From Brachyspira intermedia PWS/A (GTDB lineage Bacteria; Spirochaetota; Brachyspiria; Brachyspirales; Brachyspiraceae), in the NCBI RefSeq assembly GCF_000223215.1, contig NC_017243.1:2604001-2668000 (forward strand): DNA of 64,000 bases, read 5' to 3'. Positions 38,166 through 47,012 of this stretch are shown here, piece by piece. The position numbers were made by a program, and so were the translations under genes. Position 1 is the stretch's first letter. The number at the start of each line of letters is the position of its first letter. The notes below the pieces were generated by a model. That model was given only the letters and a program-made list of their open reading frames with translations. It made no database searches and was not told the DNA's origin.

Positions 38166-38948
38166 TTAAAAGTCAGAACCCTCCGCACTCAAAAATCCGT
38201 CCTTACCTTTATCATAAGAACTCTTTAATAAATATCCGTAAAAGCCTTTAGGATACATTTTTAAAGCTTCATCTAATTCTTTAAAAGCCTTATCTGTTTC
38301 ATTTACTTTCATATATGCCATAGATCTATAAATATAAGCTCTGTAAACCATATAGTCTGGTAAATTGCTTGTATCATTTAAAGAACTTATTACAGAATAA
38401 TATGCAGCATTATTATAAAAACCTAAAGTAGCTATCTGCCACATTCCATATACTTGTTTTGCCCTTATATTATTTTTATCTTTTAATAAAGCCATACGTG
38501 CATAGGTATACATATCAACTATAACACTATAAGGATATTTGTTATTAAAAAAAGCAAGTGAAGTAAATGAGTTTGCAAAATTAGCGAATGAAGCATAAAT
38601 ATCTGAAGAACCTTTTTTGAAAACTTTATCTTTCTTAAGGTTATTATATATCTCACCTAAAGTCTTATAATCTTCTTCAAAAGTTCCGTTTGCAATAGAT
38701 ACATTAGCCCAAAGAGTATAGCATTCTATACTTAAATGCATTTTCTCTTCTTCTCTTAAATTGCTGTTATTAACTCTATTTAAAATATCCTTAGCTTCGC
38801 TCGTTCTTACAAGTCTTGCTCCTGAATGGTATTCATTATTTTTATTGTCTATTTCTTTTAATATGGAATTAGCTTCGCTTGAAATCTCTCCGTATAATCC
38901 GCATAAAAAGAAAACGTTAATAAAAATCAAAACAATCACTCTAAACAT
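38166..38948 (-). CDS. Periplasmic TPR-repeat protein of the Lol-like operon
   Basis: 260 aa, signal peptide (MFRVIVLIFINVFFLCGLYG), then helical pairs with TPR spacing, clearest at YRAYIYRSMAYMKVNETDKAFKELDEALKMYPKGFYGY. Start chosen at 38948 with AAGGA RBS; an ATG 8 codons upstream lacks one. First gene of the tight ABC operon, so probably a periplasmic partner of the exporter. Confidence 0.75.
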   Translation of the reverse strand: MFRVIVLIFINVFFLCGLYGEISSEANSILKEIDNKNNEYHSGARLVRTSEAKDILNRVNNSNLREEEKMHLSIECYTLWANVSIANGTFEEDYKTLGEIYNNLKKDKVFKKGSSDIYASFANFANSFTSLAFFNNKYPYSVIVDMYTYARMALLKDKNNIRAKQVYGMWQIATLGFYNNAAYYSVISSLNDTSNLPDYMVYRAYIYRSMAYMKVNETDKAFKELDEALKMYPKGFYGYLLKSSYDKGKDGFLSAEGSDF

Positions 38949-38969
38949 TTTAATATCCTTATATTTATT

Positions 38970-39045
38970 CAACTTTTTCCCGCTGCAAAAAGTGCAAATA
39001 CTATAGCTTTATATAATTGCAATACATATCAGTATATTTAATAAT
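38970..39045. repeat. Truncated dispersed element (edge fragment)
   Basis: CAACTTTTTCCCGCTGCAAA followed by AGTGCAAATACTATAG, the same edge found at 37.2, 45.5 and 46.5 kb, here only about 75 bp, ending near a TATCAGTATATT sequence that resembles the element's other end. Confidence 0.5.
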
Positions 39046-39059
39046 AATTCTTAAATATA

Positions 39060-39782
39060 TCAATTAAACATTCCTTTTCCTTTGGCATTCATATCAATAA
39101 TATTTTTTATAAAAGCTCCTTCTGGAAATATATCTTTTGCCATTTTCATGTACTTATCATAATTGGCTTTATCATTATTTTTAAAATAAGCCTGAGAAGT
39201 CCATAAATAAACTATATGCTTTTCCCATTTCTCTTTGGCACTATTTTCAGCCTTTTTAAATATTGGAAGCGATTTATCTATTCCTCCGCCTACAAATTCA
39301 GGGCTGTATGCTGTGAGTATTGCTTTACCCAAAAGAGAAGGAAAATGATTCGCATTGATTTTTAAAGCATTGTCATATATTTCCCCTGCCTTGCCTGAAA
39401 GTTTTATAACATCATTAAATGAAGAATAATTAATAGCTCCGCTCATCACATCAGCAACAGAAGACAAGTAATCAGCATCTTTCTCCGATAAAAGAGGAGT
39501 ATTCTTTTTTATATTATCATTCAATAATTTATAAGCCTCTCTTTTACTTCTAGGATTCATATATATGTCCATAAGTAAAATAAGATTATCATAAGTTTGT
39601 TTTTCTATTTTTCCAACATTTGCTTTTTTCATTTTTTCTATAGCGAGATTTAAATCATCTGCTTTATTTGTATTAGCCATATAATACAAGTTATAAAGTT
39701 CATTAAATTCTTTACTGTATGAAAAAGCTGAAATAGTCAAAACTAAAGATAAAAATAAAACTGTCAAAATCTTTCTCATCAT
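39060..39782 (-). CDS. Secreted TPR-like helical protein, third paralogue
   Basis: 240 aa with signal peptide (LVLTISAFS). The second half (FPSLLGKAILTAYSPEFVGGGIDKSLPIFKKAENSAKEKWEKHIVYLWTSQAYFKNNDKANYDKYMKMAKDIFPEG) aligns with 18874 and 54028 products. All-helical, no catalytic motif. AGGAGG RBS. Confidence 0.75.
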   Translation of the reverse strand: MMRKILTVLFLSLVLTISAFSYSKEFNELYNLYYMANTNKADDLNLAIEKMKKANVGKIEKQTYDNLILLMDIYMNPRSKREAYKLLNDNIKKNTPLLSEKDADYLSSVADVMSGAINYSSFNDVIKLSGKAGEIYDNALKINANHFPSLLGKAILTAYSPEFVGGGIDKSLPIFKKAENSAKEKWEKHIVYLWTSQAYFKNNDKANYDKYMKMAKDIFPEGAFIKNIIDMNAKGKGMFN

Positions 39783-39817
39783 ATTAAATCCTCCTTAAAA
39801 CAAAATACAATAAAAAA

Positions 39818-40476
39818 CTACTCATTAATATTGTTAACATTGTTCTCTTTATTTAAATTATTATCATTATCTTGATTATTCTCATTATTATTTAAATTAT
39901 TAGCAAAAAATGCTTTGTCTTTTATCTTCATATAAATGAAATAAGAAACAATAACAGCTATAAAAGTAAATATCATAGAATTAATATAGAAAAATGAATG
40001 TTCCATTATTATAGTATTATAATTTGATACATTATCTTTAGAATAAATTAATAAATAAAATGTACTTACAATTAATTCTAAAAATGTTATTATAACTGCT
40101 ATAGTCAAAGCCATACTAATGTTAATATCAATTCCTTTTTTTAATGCTTTTTTCTTGAAAAAATAAATTAACAAAGAAGCTAATACAACAAACAATATAT
40201 TAATCAATACATTAGCTGAATTTCTCAATGCAGTCTGCAAAAAAACAAGTACTAAATTATTCAAATAAGGAAGAAGTTTTATTATGCTAAATGCAAGTAA
40301 AAATATATAGCTTGCAATTCCAATCCCTATTGAATAAATAGGAGAATACAAAAAAGCAGGAAGTATAAAAAATATTTTTAATAAATTAAAGCTCCTTAAA
40401 AAAGGCACAAAAGAACATGCAATATAAAGTACAACACATATAAAAGAAAATATAATTCTATTTTTTTACTATTCAT
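39818..40476 (-). pseudogene. Multi-pass membrane protein, frameshifted at an A7 tract near the start
   Basis: Paralogue of the neighbouring 40502-41142 gene (shared FFILPAFLYSPxYSIxIG and FTFIAVxxSYFIYxKIKDKxFF). The true ATG (40476) has RBS GGAGAG, but the frame breaks after MNSKK. One more A in the run (T-run 40461-40467 on +) gives MNSKKNRIIFSFICVVLYIACSF, joining to the rest for 219 aa. Five to six membrane helices, Asn/Glu-rich C-terminal tail (NNNENNQDNDNN). Function unknown. Confidence 0.7.
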
Positions 40477-40501
40477 CAATCTCTCCATATTTTTCAACTA
40501 A

Positions 40502-41142
40502 TCAGGCCTTTACATCGCAAAAAAATGGCTTATCTTTTATTTTAATATAAATGAAATAAGAAATCATCACAGCAATAAAAGTAAATATAACGCTAACAAC
40601 ATTAGCAATAAGCTGCTGTATTATTAAATCATTATTAATAGTTATATTATTTACCATAAAGTAAAAAAAGAATGATGAAAAATTAAATGCACTTACAATA
40701 AATTTAATAAACGTAATTATACCAGCTGTTATTAAAGCCATATTTATATTAAAATCAGTACATTTATTTTTAATATATTTTTAACAAAATAAATAGTCAA
40801 GCAAGTTAATACAATACCAACTATATTAATAATAATACCAAAAGCACTTTGAAATATTAAATAAATCAAAGTTACAGGCGTAGAATCTAGTTTAGTAAAA
40901 ATTCTTATAATTTCAAACATTCTAAAAAATATATAATGTAAAACTCCAATAATTATTGAATAAACAGGAGAATATAAAAATGCAGGAAGTATAAAAAATA
41001 CGCTAAATATAGTAATACAAGTTACTGCAATTATATTTAATAGTTCCGAATTGAAAGGTATTAAATAAAATGATAAACCCAATGCTGTATAAAAGATTAA
41101 GCATAAAAAAGAAAATATAATTTTATTTTTAATACTTCCCAT
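40502..41142 (-). pseudogene. Multi-pass membrane protein, frameshifted at an A5 tract
   Basis: Two ORF halves (41142-40744 and 40741-40502) match consecutive parts of the paralogue 39818-40476. One added A in the run (T-run 40778-40782 on +) reads IYFVKKYIKNKCTDFNINMALITAGIITF across the join, exactly parallel to the paralogue, for 213 aa. Function unknown; tandem duplicated pair. Confidence 0.75.
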
Positions 41143-41162
41143 TAATAATAAACTCCAAAATA

Positions 41163-42167
41163 TTAAAACATTATAGCGCTGATTATTAAATTCATAACCA
41201 AACTATTATTATTATCAACACCGAAAGTTAATTGTAAAGGTGTTGTTCCGTAAAGATTATACCCTATTCCTCCGCCTACAACATATAATAAATTACCTTT
41301 ATCAATACTACTTTCAAAATATTTTCCATAACCTACATTACCAAAAGCAACTAAGTATATATCATTAAAACCAGAAGGAAGAAATCTCATAAAAAATTTA
41401 TATTCAAAATGGGCAAATGTAAGAAAGTCCATATTTTTAACATGTGCTTCCAAATTTGATAAAGGCATCATCATAAGAGAGTATAAATATTTAAAGCCTA
41501 TAGAATATTTTTTCTCGCTTTTATCAAAATAAGCACTATATCCTATATAAGGCATAATTCCAAGCTCTCCCCAATAATGGAAGAATGAATAAGGCATGCT
41601 AGCTGAAACATTATAAGAATACTGCTTTTCATTAGGTATAATGCTTGCTCCTACACTAGCATTGAATTTTAATTTATTAACTCCATCATCAACAAATGTA
41701 GAACTTAAACCAATACTCTGATTAATCTTAAATATAGAACTTAATCTATAAACCTCTCTTTCAGAAGTTAACATTTTACCTATATTCATACCATAATAAA
41801 TACTAACATTATCAAAAGAATAACCTAATTTTAATTGTCCGTAATATTCCAAATCTTTATAATTGAATGTAGCAAATGGAGGTGTTATTCCTTGTTTATA
41901 ATTCAAATCTATAAAAAATCTTCTGTATCTGTATTCCATTCCAACATTAGCAAATATTCCAAATGATGATTCTGCACCATAATCAAAACTTATTCCTACA
42001 CGAGGAACATATATAAAATGAGAATTCTTTTTATATGCATATCCAAAATCAACAGAAAATGGAAATCCGAAATAATTATAACTATAATGGAAACCTGAGT
42101 TTACAAAATCATTCTGAGCAAAAAGGAAACTTGATAATATAAAAAATAGTAATAACAACCTTTTCAT
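41163..42167 (-). CDS. Predicted outer-membrane barrel (Omp85/patatin-barrel-like)
   Basis: 334 aa with signal peptide (LSSFLFAQ). Repeating amphipathic strands; the C-terminal VVGGGIGYNLYGTTPLQLTFGVD resembles the last strands of BamA/Omp85-type barrels. No POTRA domain. A promoter-like terminus of a dispersed element (42335-42363) points at it from 170 bp upstream. Confidence 0.65.
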   Translation of the reverse strand: MKRLLLLFFILSSFLFAQNDFVNSGFHYSYNYFGFPFSVDFGYAYKKNSHFIYVPRVGISFDYGAESSFGIFANVGMEYRYRRFFIDLNYKQGITPPFATFNYKDLEYYGQLKLGYSFDNVSIYYGMNIGKMLTSEREVYRLSSIFKINQSIGLSSTFVDDGVNKLKFNASVGASIIPNEKQYSYNVSASMPYSFFHYWGELGIMPYIGYSAYFDKSEKKYSIGFKYLYSLMMMPLSNLEAHVKNMDFLTFAHFEYKFFMRFLPSGFNDIYLVAFGNVGYGKYFESSIDKGNLLYVVGGGIGYNLYGTTPLQLTFGVDNNNSLVMNLIISAIMF

Positions 42168-42334
42168 AAAAACAATACACCTACTATTTATCTTATACTA
42201 CTATTATAACACAAGTATTATGTCTGTCAATATACTTTGTGTAAAGTATTACAAAATTTAACTCCTATAATAAAAACAAATCATTTTATGAACTGTAAAC
42301 TATCTGGCAACTAATTAAGTGTATTTACAAATAG

Positions 42335-42475
42335 TATATATCTAGACAACTATATTTTGTCAACTACTAGCCTATACCCATTGGGTACGCTTCGCGGAGG
42401 CAATCCGCACAGTATATCATAATATTATGGATAGTCCTTTATACGTGCGGCTGATTATTTATCATTATACAAAAT
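42335..42475. repeat. Dispersed element, copy 4 (second subtype, inverted)
   Basis: On the - strand: homologous to 53790-53922 over TAATTTTGTA, AATAATCAGCCGCACGTAT, a GC-rich middle, then TTGACA-17 nt-TATATA (42363-42335). The outward promoter-like end faces the barrel gene 41163-42167. The rest of the 42168-42603 gap, about 130 bp up to the next gene, has no recognisable feature. Confidence 0.65.
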
Positions 42476-42603
42476 TAATCATTTATCTAACTATTTTATC
42501 CAAGTTTATCGAGGATATAAGATTGACAGCAACTATAAGGAGTACCTGATAAAATCCACTGTAGGTATGGTTCACAGTTGAAAAAGACAACATAAAAATT
42601 AAT

Positions 42604-43272
42604 TTAAAACTTTTCAGTATATTCAAATATTCTGCTTCTAAATAAATGATAATCTGCAATTATAGAAATAGTCCAATTCAATATTCCATTGAAAGCCCAA
42701 ATAAACCATAAATAATTATTATATTGATATGTAATGATATTTACAATAATCATTATCACAGAATAAATTATAACAGCAATAATAGAATTTTTTAAATTAA
42801 TTTTATATATATCATAACTGTACTTTCTTATTTTGGGTTTTATATTATCAGAGAAATTCCAAAAAGAATAAATCACTATATAAATAAATAATACCAAATA
42901 AAAATAAGGCATAGTAAGTTTATAACCTATTTTAGTAGTTTCATTAAAAAAACTTAAATTATTTACAATCAAACCAACAATAAAAGCTAAAAGAGCTGTA
43001 GAAAAAGATGATATTAAAGCTGTTAATATTTTTATATATAAATTATGAACAATTTTTGCATCTTTGCTTATATCTTCAAAAACTTCATCAATATTTCCAA
43101 GCTCATCTATAGATTTACTGCATGCTTCTTCATATTTCATTCCATTTTTTACATAATGCTGAACTTTGGAATTTAACATATCTTTTATTTCATCTAATTG
43201 CTCAAGAACTTCTTTAGTATTAGGGTATTTCTTTTTAATATTTTTATAAAACTCATTAATATTCATCATCAT
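42604..43272 (-). CDS. HAAS (DUF1700-like) domain multi-pass membrane protein
   Basis: 222 aa. The N-terminal 75 residues form the HAAS helical domain (FYKNIKKKYPNTKEVLEQLDEIKDMLNSKV, YEEACSKSIDELGNIDEVFEDIS), followed by four to five membrane helices. Such proteins commonly partner with PadR regulators, as here (43942). Its start overlaps the previous gene's stop (ATGA). Confidence 0.8.
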   Translation of the reverse strand: MMMNINEFYKNIKKKYPNTKEVLEQLDEIKDMLNSKVQHYVKNGMKYEEACSKSIDELGNIDEVFEDISKDAKIVHNLYIKILTALISSFSTALLAFIVGLIVNNLSFFNETTKIGYKLTMPYFYLVLFIYIVIYSFWNFSDNIKPKIRKYSYDIYKINLKNSIIAVIIYSVIMIIVNIITYQYNNYLWFIWAFNGILNWTISIIADYHLFRSRIFEYTEKF

Positions 43273-43918
43273 TTCCTATTAATATTTTTATCAGAATTTT
43301 TAAAAAATTGATAAAATAAAAACACAGTCAAAGGCCAAGATAAAAAGTATATAATAACAAATACAAACCAAATATGATGCGGACTAAAAAACATATTAAA
43401 TATAAATACCGCTATAGATATAATAATAAAACCTATTATAGAATATTTTAAATTTATCTTATAATCATTGTAAGTATATTCTACCGTTTCATATATATTA
43501 CGCATATTAATAAACTGTATCACTATAAGTAAAAAATACTAATTATTCCAGAAATGATAAAAAATATGCTGGCAATCAATGAATTATTTATATAAGAAAA
43601 AAATGATATATAATTATTTTTTAAAGATATAAAGCATAATAATAAACTTAAAAAAGCCACAATAACAATATCAATAGTACCAACAAATAAATATAATCTG
43701 TATTTATTAACTATTTTTGTATCCTTTGATAATTCCTCAAGAAGTGAATCTACATCTCCGAAAGATTTAAGTGCCTTTTTAAAAGCTTCTTCTTTAGAAT
43801 CATTTATATATTCTTCGCTTTTCATATATAAATAATTTCTAAGTTCTTCAATTTGATCTCTAATTTTTTGAGTATTAGGGTATTTATTTTTTAATTCATT
43901 ACAAAAATCATCTATCAT
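43269..43918 (-). pseudogene. HAAS-domain membrane protein, frameshifted at a T6 tract
   Basis: Two ORFs (43918-43523 and 43523-43269) make one 216-aa paralogue of the 42604 protein if the T-run on the coding strand (A-run 43531-43536 on +) has one more base, giving ISIFLLIVIQFINMRNIYETVEY. N-terminal HAAS domain (FCNELKNKYPNTQKIRDQIEELRNYL) and four membrane helices. Directly downstream of the PadR gene. Confidence 0.72.
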
Positions 43919-43941
43919 AATATTTTCTCTGCCTAATATAT

Positions 43942-44271
43942 CTATTCAATATCAAGAAGTTTATCTATTATCTTTTTAGTGAATAGCCATATTTCTCTTT
44001 CTTCCTGCAAAAACTTTTTACCTTCTTCAGTAATTTTATAATATTTTCTTCTTCCGCCCTGACTTTCATCACCCCAATAACTTTCTATTAGCTTTTTTCC
44101 TTCAAGTCTTCTTATAGCACTGTATAAAGTCTGACCATTAATCTCATATTCTCCATTAGTTTTATCAGTAATTAATTTAGAAAGTTCATAACCGTAAGAA
44201 TCATTATCTTTCAAAAAATGCAGAACAACAGCATCAATATGACCTCGTATTATATCGCTTTCTATATACAT
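43942..44271 (-). CDS. PadR-family transcriptional regulator
   Basis: 109 aa winged helix: [79 protein letters not shown]. Typical small PadR that represses its own operon and releases on ligand binding. It heads the PadR-HAAS-HAAS operon just upstream of the cytolysin locus, so it may also affect that locus. Confidence 0.93.
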   Translation of the reverse strand: MYIESDIIRGHIDAVVLHFLKDNDSYGYELSKLITDKTNGEYEINGQTLYSAIRRLEGKKLIESYWGDESQGGRRKYYKITEEGKKFLQEEREIWLFTKKIIDKLLDIE

Positions 44272-44414
44272 TAATACTAACCCTAAACTAATTATAATTT
44301 ATTTTTTAAAGTAAAATAAATATGGAATTTTGTCAATAACCAAAAAAATAATTTATACTTGTTTCAAAACTTTAGCTGATAAAATTATATGTAAAATTAT
44401 TATAATATATATTG

Positions 44415-44740
44415 TATATACCTAAAAAACTATATTTTTTCAAAATTAAAATTATATTTTCTTTTTAATATATGGGGCTTTGCCCCATACACCAGTTCTT
44501 TTATTGGTATAAAAGAACCTATATCCTCAACAGGCTCGGATACGCTTCGCGAACAACTGCATTTTTGACCTACAATAGGGTATTACACTATACTTAATAC
44601 ATATTCTTAAAATATAAAGTTATAGCAATTGCGTTTTCGCGAAGCGTGCCTGCGGCAGCAACTTTGACGAAGTCCGCAGAGCGTGTGCGGCTGGAAAAAG
44701 TTGAATAAAAATTGACAAAATATAGTTGTTTAGGTAGAAA
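44415..44740. repeat. Dispersed GC-rich element, copy 5 (both terminal inverted repeats present)
   Basis: The clearest MITE-like copy, 326 bp. Left end (- strand) TTGAAA-17 nt-TATATA (44443-44415) and right end (+ strand) TTGACA-17 nt-TAGAAA (44712-44740) are inverted repeats of each other (core AAATATAGTT, TTTAGG). The interior has GGGGCTTTGCCCC, TTTCGCGAAGCGTGCC and GCAGCAACTTTGACGAAGTC blocks. It closes the cytolysin cluster on its downstream side. Confidence 0.78.
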
Positions 44741-44754
44741 AACAAGTACATAAA

Positions 44755-45471
44755 TTATTTATCAGCGTATCTGAAAGTATTAACGGCAAGCATCAAAGCA
44801 ATTATTAAACATACTAAAAGTACAGCTATTCCAATAAAATATGCATGAAAATCAAAATAAAAAGCACCTCTAAAGGCATTCAAAAAATACTGGAAAATAT
44901 TTAATTTACTTAAAATTTTCACTATATTTGGAGCATTGTATAAAGAATAATATCCGTCACTCAAAAACATAGAAGCCATCAAAATAATATTATATAATAT
45001 GCTTGCAGTTTCATTATTTTTAACCAGACTAGAAACAAAGAAGCTTATAAATATATAAAGCAAAGAAGCCAATATAATTACAGGCAAAAATAAAAGTATA
45101 GAAGCAAAAGAAAATTCCAATTTAAAAAATAAAGCACATACAAAAAATACAAATAAACAGCTTATAATAGATATTATCACCCAAGCACATGATAAACTTA
45201 TAATATATTTGTATAAAGGAAGAGGCGTTACTTTAAGTAAATTATAAACTCCTCTCCTTCTCTGACTAAGCACATTAAAACTTGTAGTCATAAAGGAATA
45301 GGCAAGCACACTCACACAGCTCATAGCGGTAAGTATATGCACGGTATAGCTTTCCATTTTGAAAAAAAGTCCCAATGATATAACTATCACCAAAGGAAAG
45401 AATATAGACCAAAATATAAGAAAAGGATCTCTTATAGCTTTTTTCATTGTGAGTTTAAATATCGTTTTCAT
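44755..45471 (-). CDS. sagH: ABC-2 type permease of the SLS-like exporter
   Basis: 238 aa with six predicted helices; IRDPFLIFWSIFFPLVIVISLG and SQRRRGVYNLLKVTPLPLYKY are typical of ABC-2 export permeases. It pairs with the ATPase at 45794. Streptococcus has two permeases (SagH, SagI); only one is visible here, so it may form a homodimer. Assigned as SagH-like by position and family. Confidence 0.82.
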   Translation of the reverse strand: MKTIFKLTMKKAIRDPFLIFWSIFFPLVIVISLGLFFKMESYTVHILTAMSCVSVLAYSFMTTSFNVLSQRRRGVYNLLKVTPLPLYKYIISLSCAWVIISIISCLFVFFVCALFFKLEFSFASILLFLPVIILASLLYIFISFFVSSLVKNNETASILYNIILMASMFLSDGYYSLYNAPNIVKILSKLNIFQYFLNAFRGAFYFDFHAYFIGIAVLLVCLIIALMLAVNTFRYADK

Positions 45472-45489
45472 AATAATTTTTTAATATAT

Positions 45490-45787
45490 ATTTATAATTT
45501 TTTGTTGTTCTTTTTCCCGCCGCACACGCTCTGCGGACTTCGTCAAAGTTGCTGCCGTAGGCACGCTTCGCGAAAGTGCAAATATAAAATTAGTGCTAAA
45601 TCATACTAAAATTGTCTTACACGTAAAATAATTTATTACATTTAAGTTCAAATATAGCCTTTCGCCATAGGCGGGCTGTGCCTGCTTCTTTGTGGCAACA
45701 AAAGAAGTGGGGGTGTGGGGGCTAGTCCCCACAAATAATAAAAATAATAAAATAATTTTTGACAAAATATATTTGTTTCAGTATATA
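45490..45787. repeat. Dispersed GC-rich element, copy 6 (inverted)
   Basis: Starts TTTTTGTTGTTCTTTTTCCC, then GCGGACTTCGTCAAAGTTGC, GGCACGCTTCGCGAAAGTGC, an AT core and GGGGGCTAGTCCCC. The + strand end is TTGACA-17 nt-TATATA (45759-45787), antisense to the ABC ATPase gene end. It separates the exporter ATPase and permease genes. Confidence 0.75.
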
Positions 45788-45793
45788 CTAAAA

Positions 45794-46486
45794 TTAATAA
45801 TTAGTAATATGCAGGTAAAGTTTCTCCAAACTGTCAAAATTATATTTATTTAAAAGTTCTTCTTTGCTGCCGCTTTCTAATATCTCCCCTTTATATAAAA
45901 ATACTATTTTACTCGCAAGGTCCTCAACTTCCTCTAAATCATGAGAAGTAAAAAGTATAGTTTTATTATTTTTAGCAAGCTCTAATAACATGTTTTTAAC
46001 ATTATACCTTTCTCTAGGATCCAAGCTCGCAGTAGGCTCATCAAATATAAGTAAGTCCGGATTTTGCATAGTAGCTATCATTATAGCAAGTTTTTTCTGT
46101 TCACCTCCCGAAAGTTTTATAGCTGGAGTTTTTGGATTAAGTCCGTATTTTTTTGTAATGCTTTCTATTTCTTCATTACTCATTTTTATATCGTAAAGTG
46201 CTGAAAACATTAATATATTATCTCTTACACTGTAGCCCTCAAAAAACGGCGTGGACTGAAGCTGAACTCCTATATGCTTTTTATAATTATCTATATTTAT
46301 TTTTAATTCGCCTTTATCAGCTTTTAATATTCCTAATAATATATTGATTAATGTTGTTTTGCCTGAACCATTAGGGCCTACAAGTGCTATTATTTCACCT
46401 TTATGTATATCAAAATTAACATTTTTCAAAATAACATTATTATTAAATTTCTTTTCTATATTTCTAGCACTAATCAATATTTCCAT
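45794..46486 (-). CDS. sagG: ABC transporter ATPase of the SLS-like exporter
   Basis: 230 aa. Walker A GPNGSGKTTLI, Q-loop VQLQSTPF, signature LSGGEQKKLAI, Walker B LLIFDEPTASLD, H-loop FTSHDLEEV. Matches drug/peptide-export ATPases paired with ABC-2 permeases. Start set at the ATG 46486; an in-frame TTG lies 3 codons upstream. SagG-like by family and its place after the precursor gene. Confidence 0.87.
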   Translation of the reverse strand: MEILISARNIEKKFNNNVILKNVNFDIHKGEIIALVGPNGSGKTTLINILLGILKADKGELKINIDNYKKHIGVQLQSTPFFEGYSVRDNILMFSALYDIKMSNEEIESITKKYGLNPKTPAIKLSGGEQKKLAIMIATMQNPDLLIFDEPTASLDPRERYNVKNMLLELAKNNKTILFTSHDLEEVEDLASKIVFLYKGEILESGSKEELLNKYNFDSLEKLYLHITNY

Positions 46487-46529
46487 TATAACCAACTCAA
46501 TATATTATAATATATACAAAAAATTTTTA

Positions 46530-46735
46530 AGTTTATCAATTTTTTGTTGTTCTTTTTCCCGCCGCAAAAAGAACCATACGAAGTACGCCTACGGCGAAAG
46601 TGCAAAAGAATTTTTTTCTAACCGTAGGCATACTTATATGTAGCAAGAAAAAAGTGGGGCTACCAACACAATTTACTACAGTTGCGGTAAAGTCCCAAAT
46701 GTAAAAACAAAAATATAGCTATTTAAGTATAAACC
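46530..46735. repeat. Dispersed GC-rich element, copy 7 (degenerate)
   Basis: Starts TTTTTTGTTGTTCTTTTTCC, CGCCGCAAAAAGAACC, ACGCCTACGGCGAAAGTGCA, and ends with AAATATAGCTATTTAAG then TATAAA, a decayed version of the promoter-like end. It lies between the precursor peptide gene and the exporter ATPase. Confidence 0.6.
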
Positions 46736-46772
46736 CGCTGCATTAATAAAATTAACACAGCAGGCATACTAA
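46732..46772 (-). terminator. Hairpin downstream of the cytolysin precursor gene
   Basis: On the - strand CCTGCTG..TTAAT / ATTAA..CAGCGGG then TTT. It could act as a partial terminator that keeps the precursor transcript abundant relative to the exporter genes, as is known for sagA in streptococci. Confidence 0.5.
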
Positions 46773-46796
46773 TTTACTATAAACTATTATAATAAA

Positions 46797-46931
46797 TTAA
46801 TTGTTAGTTGTAGTTGTTACGTTAACGCAGCAAGAACAACAACAAGAACAGCAACATCCTCCAGGAGTCAATACAACAGATTGGCTTTTTAGAGAACATG
46901 TTGTTCGTACTTTAGAAGAATATTTAATCAT
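46797..46931 (-). CDS. sagA: SagA-like cytolysin precursor peptide (thiazole/oxazole-modified)
   Basis: A 44-codon gene below usual ORF cut-offs. AAGGAG lies 8 nt before the ATG. Leader MIKYSSKVRTTCSLK... runs to a TPGG junction (residues 22-25); the core then starts CCCSCCCSCC (26-35), followed by VNVTTTTNN. This is the layout of streptolysin S: short leader, PGG cleavage site and a contiguous Cys/Ser heterocyclisation block. YSSKV near the start fits the FxxxB-type motif bound by the SagC partner. It lies inside a cluster that encodes all modification, protease and export functions. Eight Cys and two Ser are potential azoles. Confidence 0.93.
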   Translation of the reverse strand: MIKYSSKVRTTCSLKSQSVVLTPGGCCCSCCCSCCVNVTTTTNN

Positions 46932-47012
46932 ATAACAACTCCTTTTGATGTTTTTTATATTAAATTTTCTATATATAAAATATATAAAAAAATTAATACC
47001 AATAATTAAATT

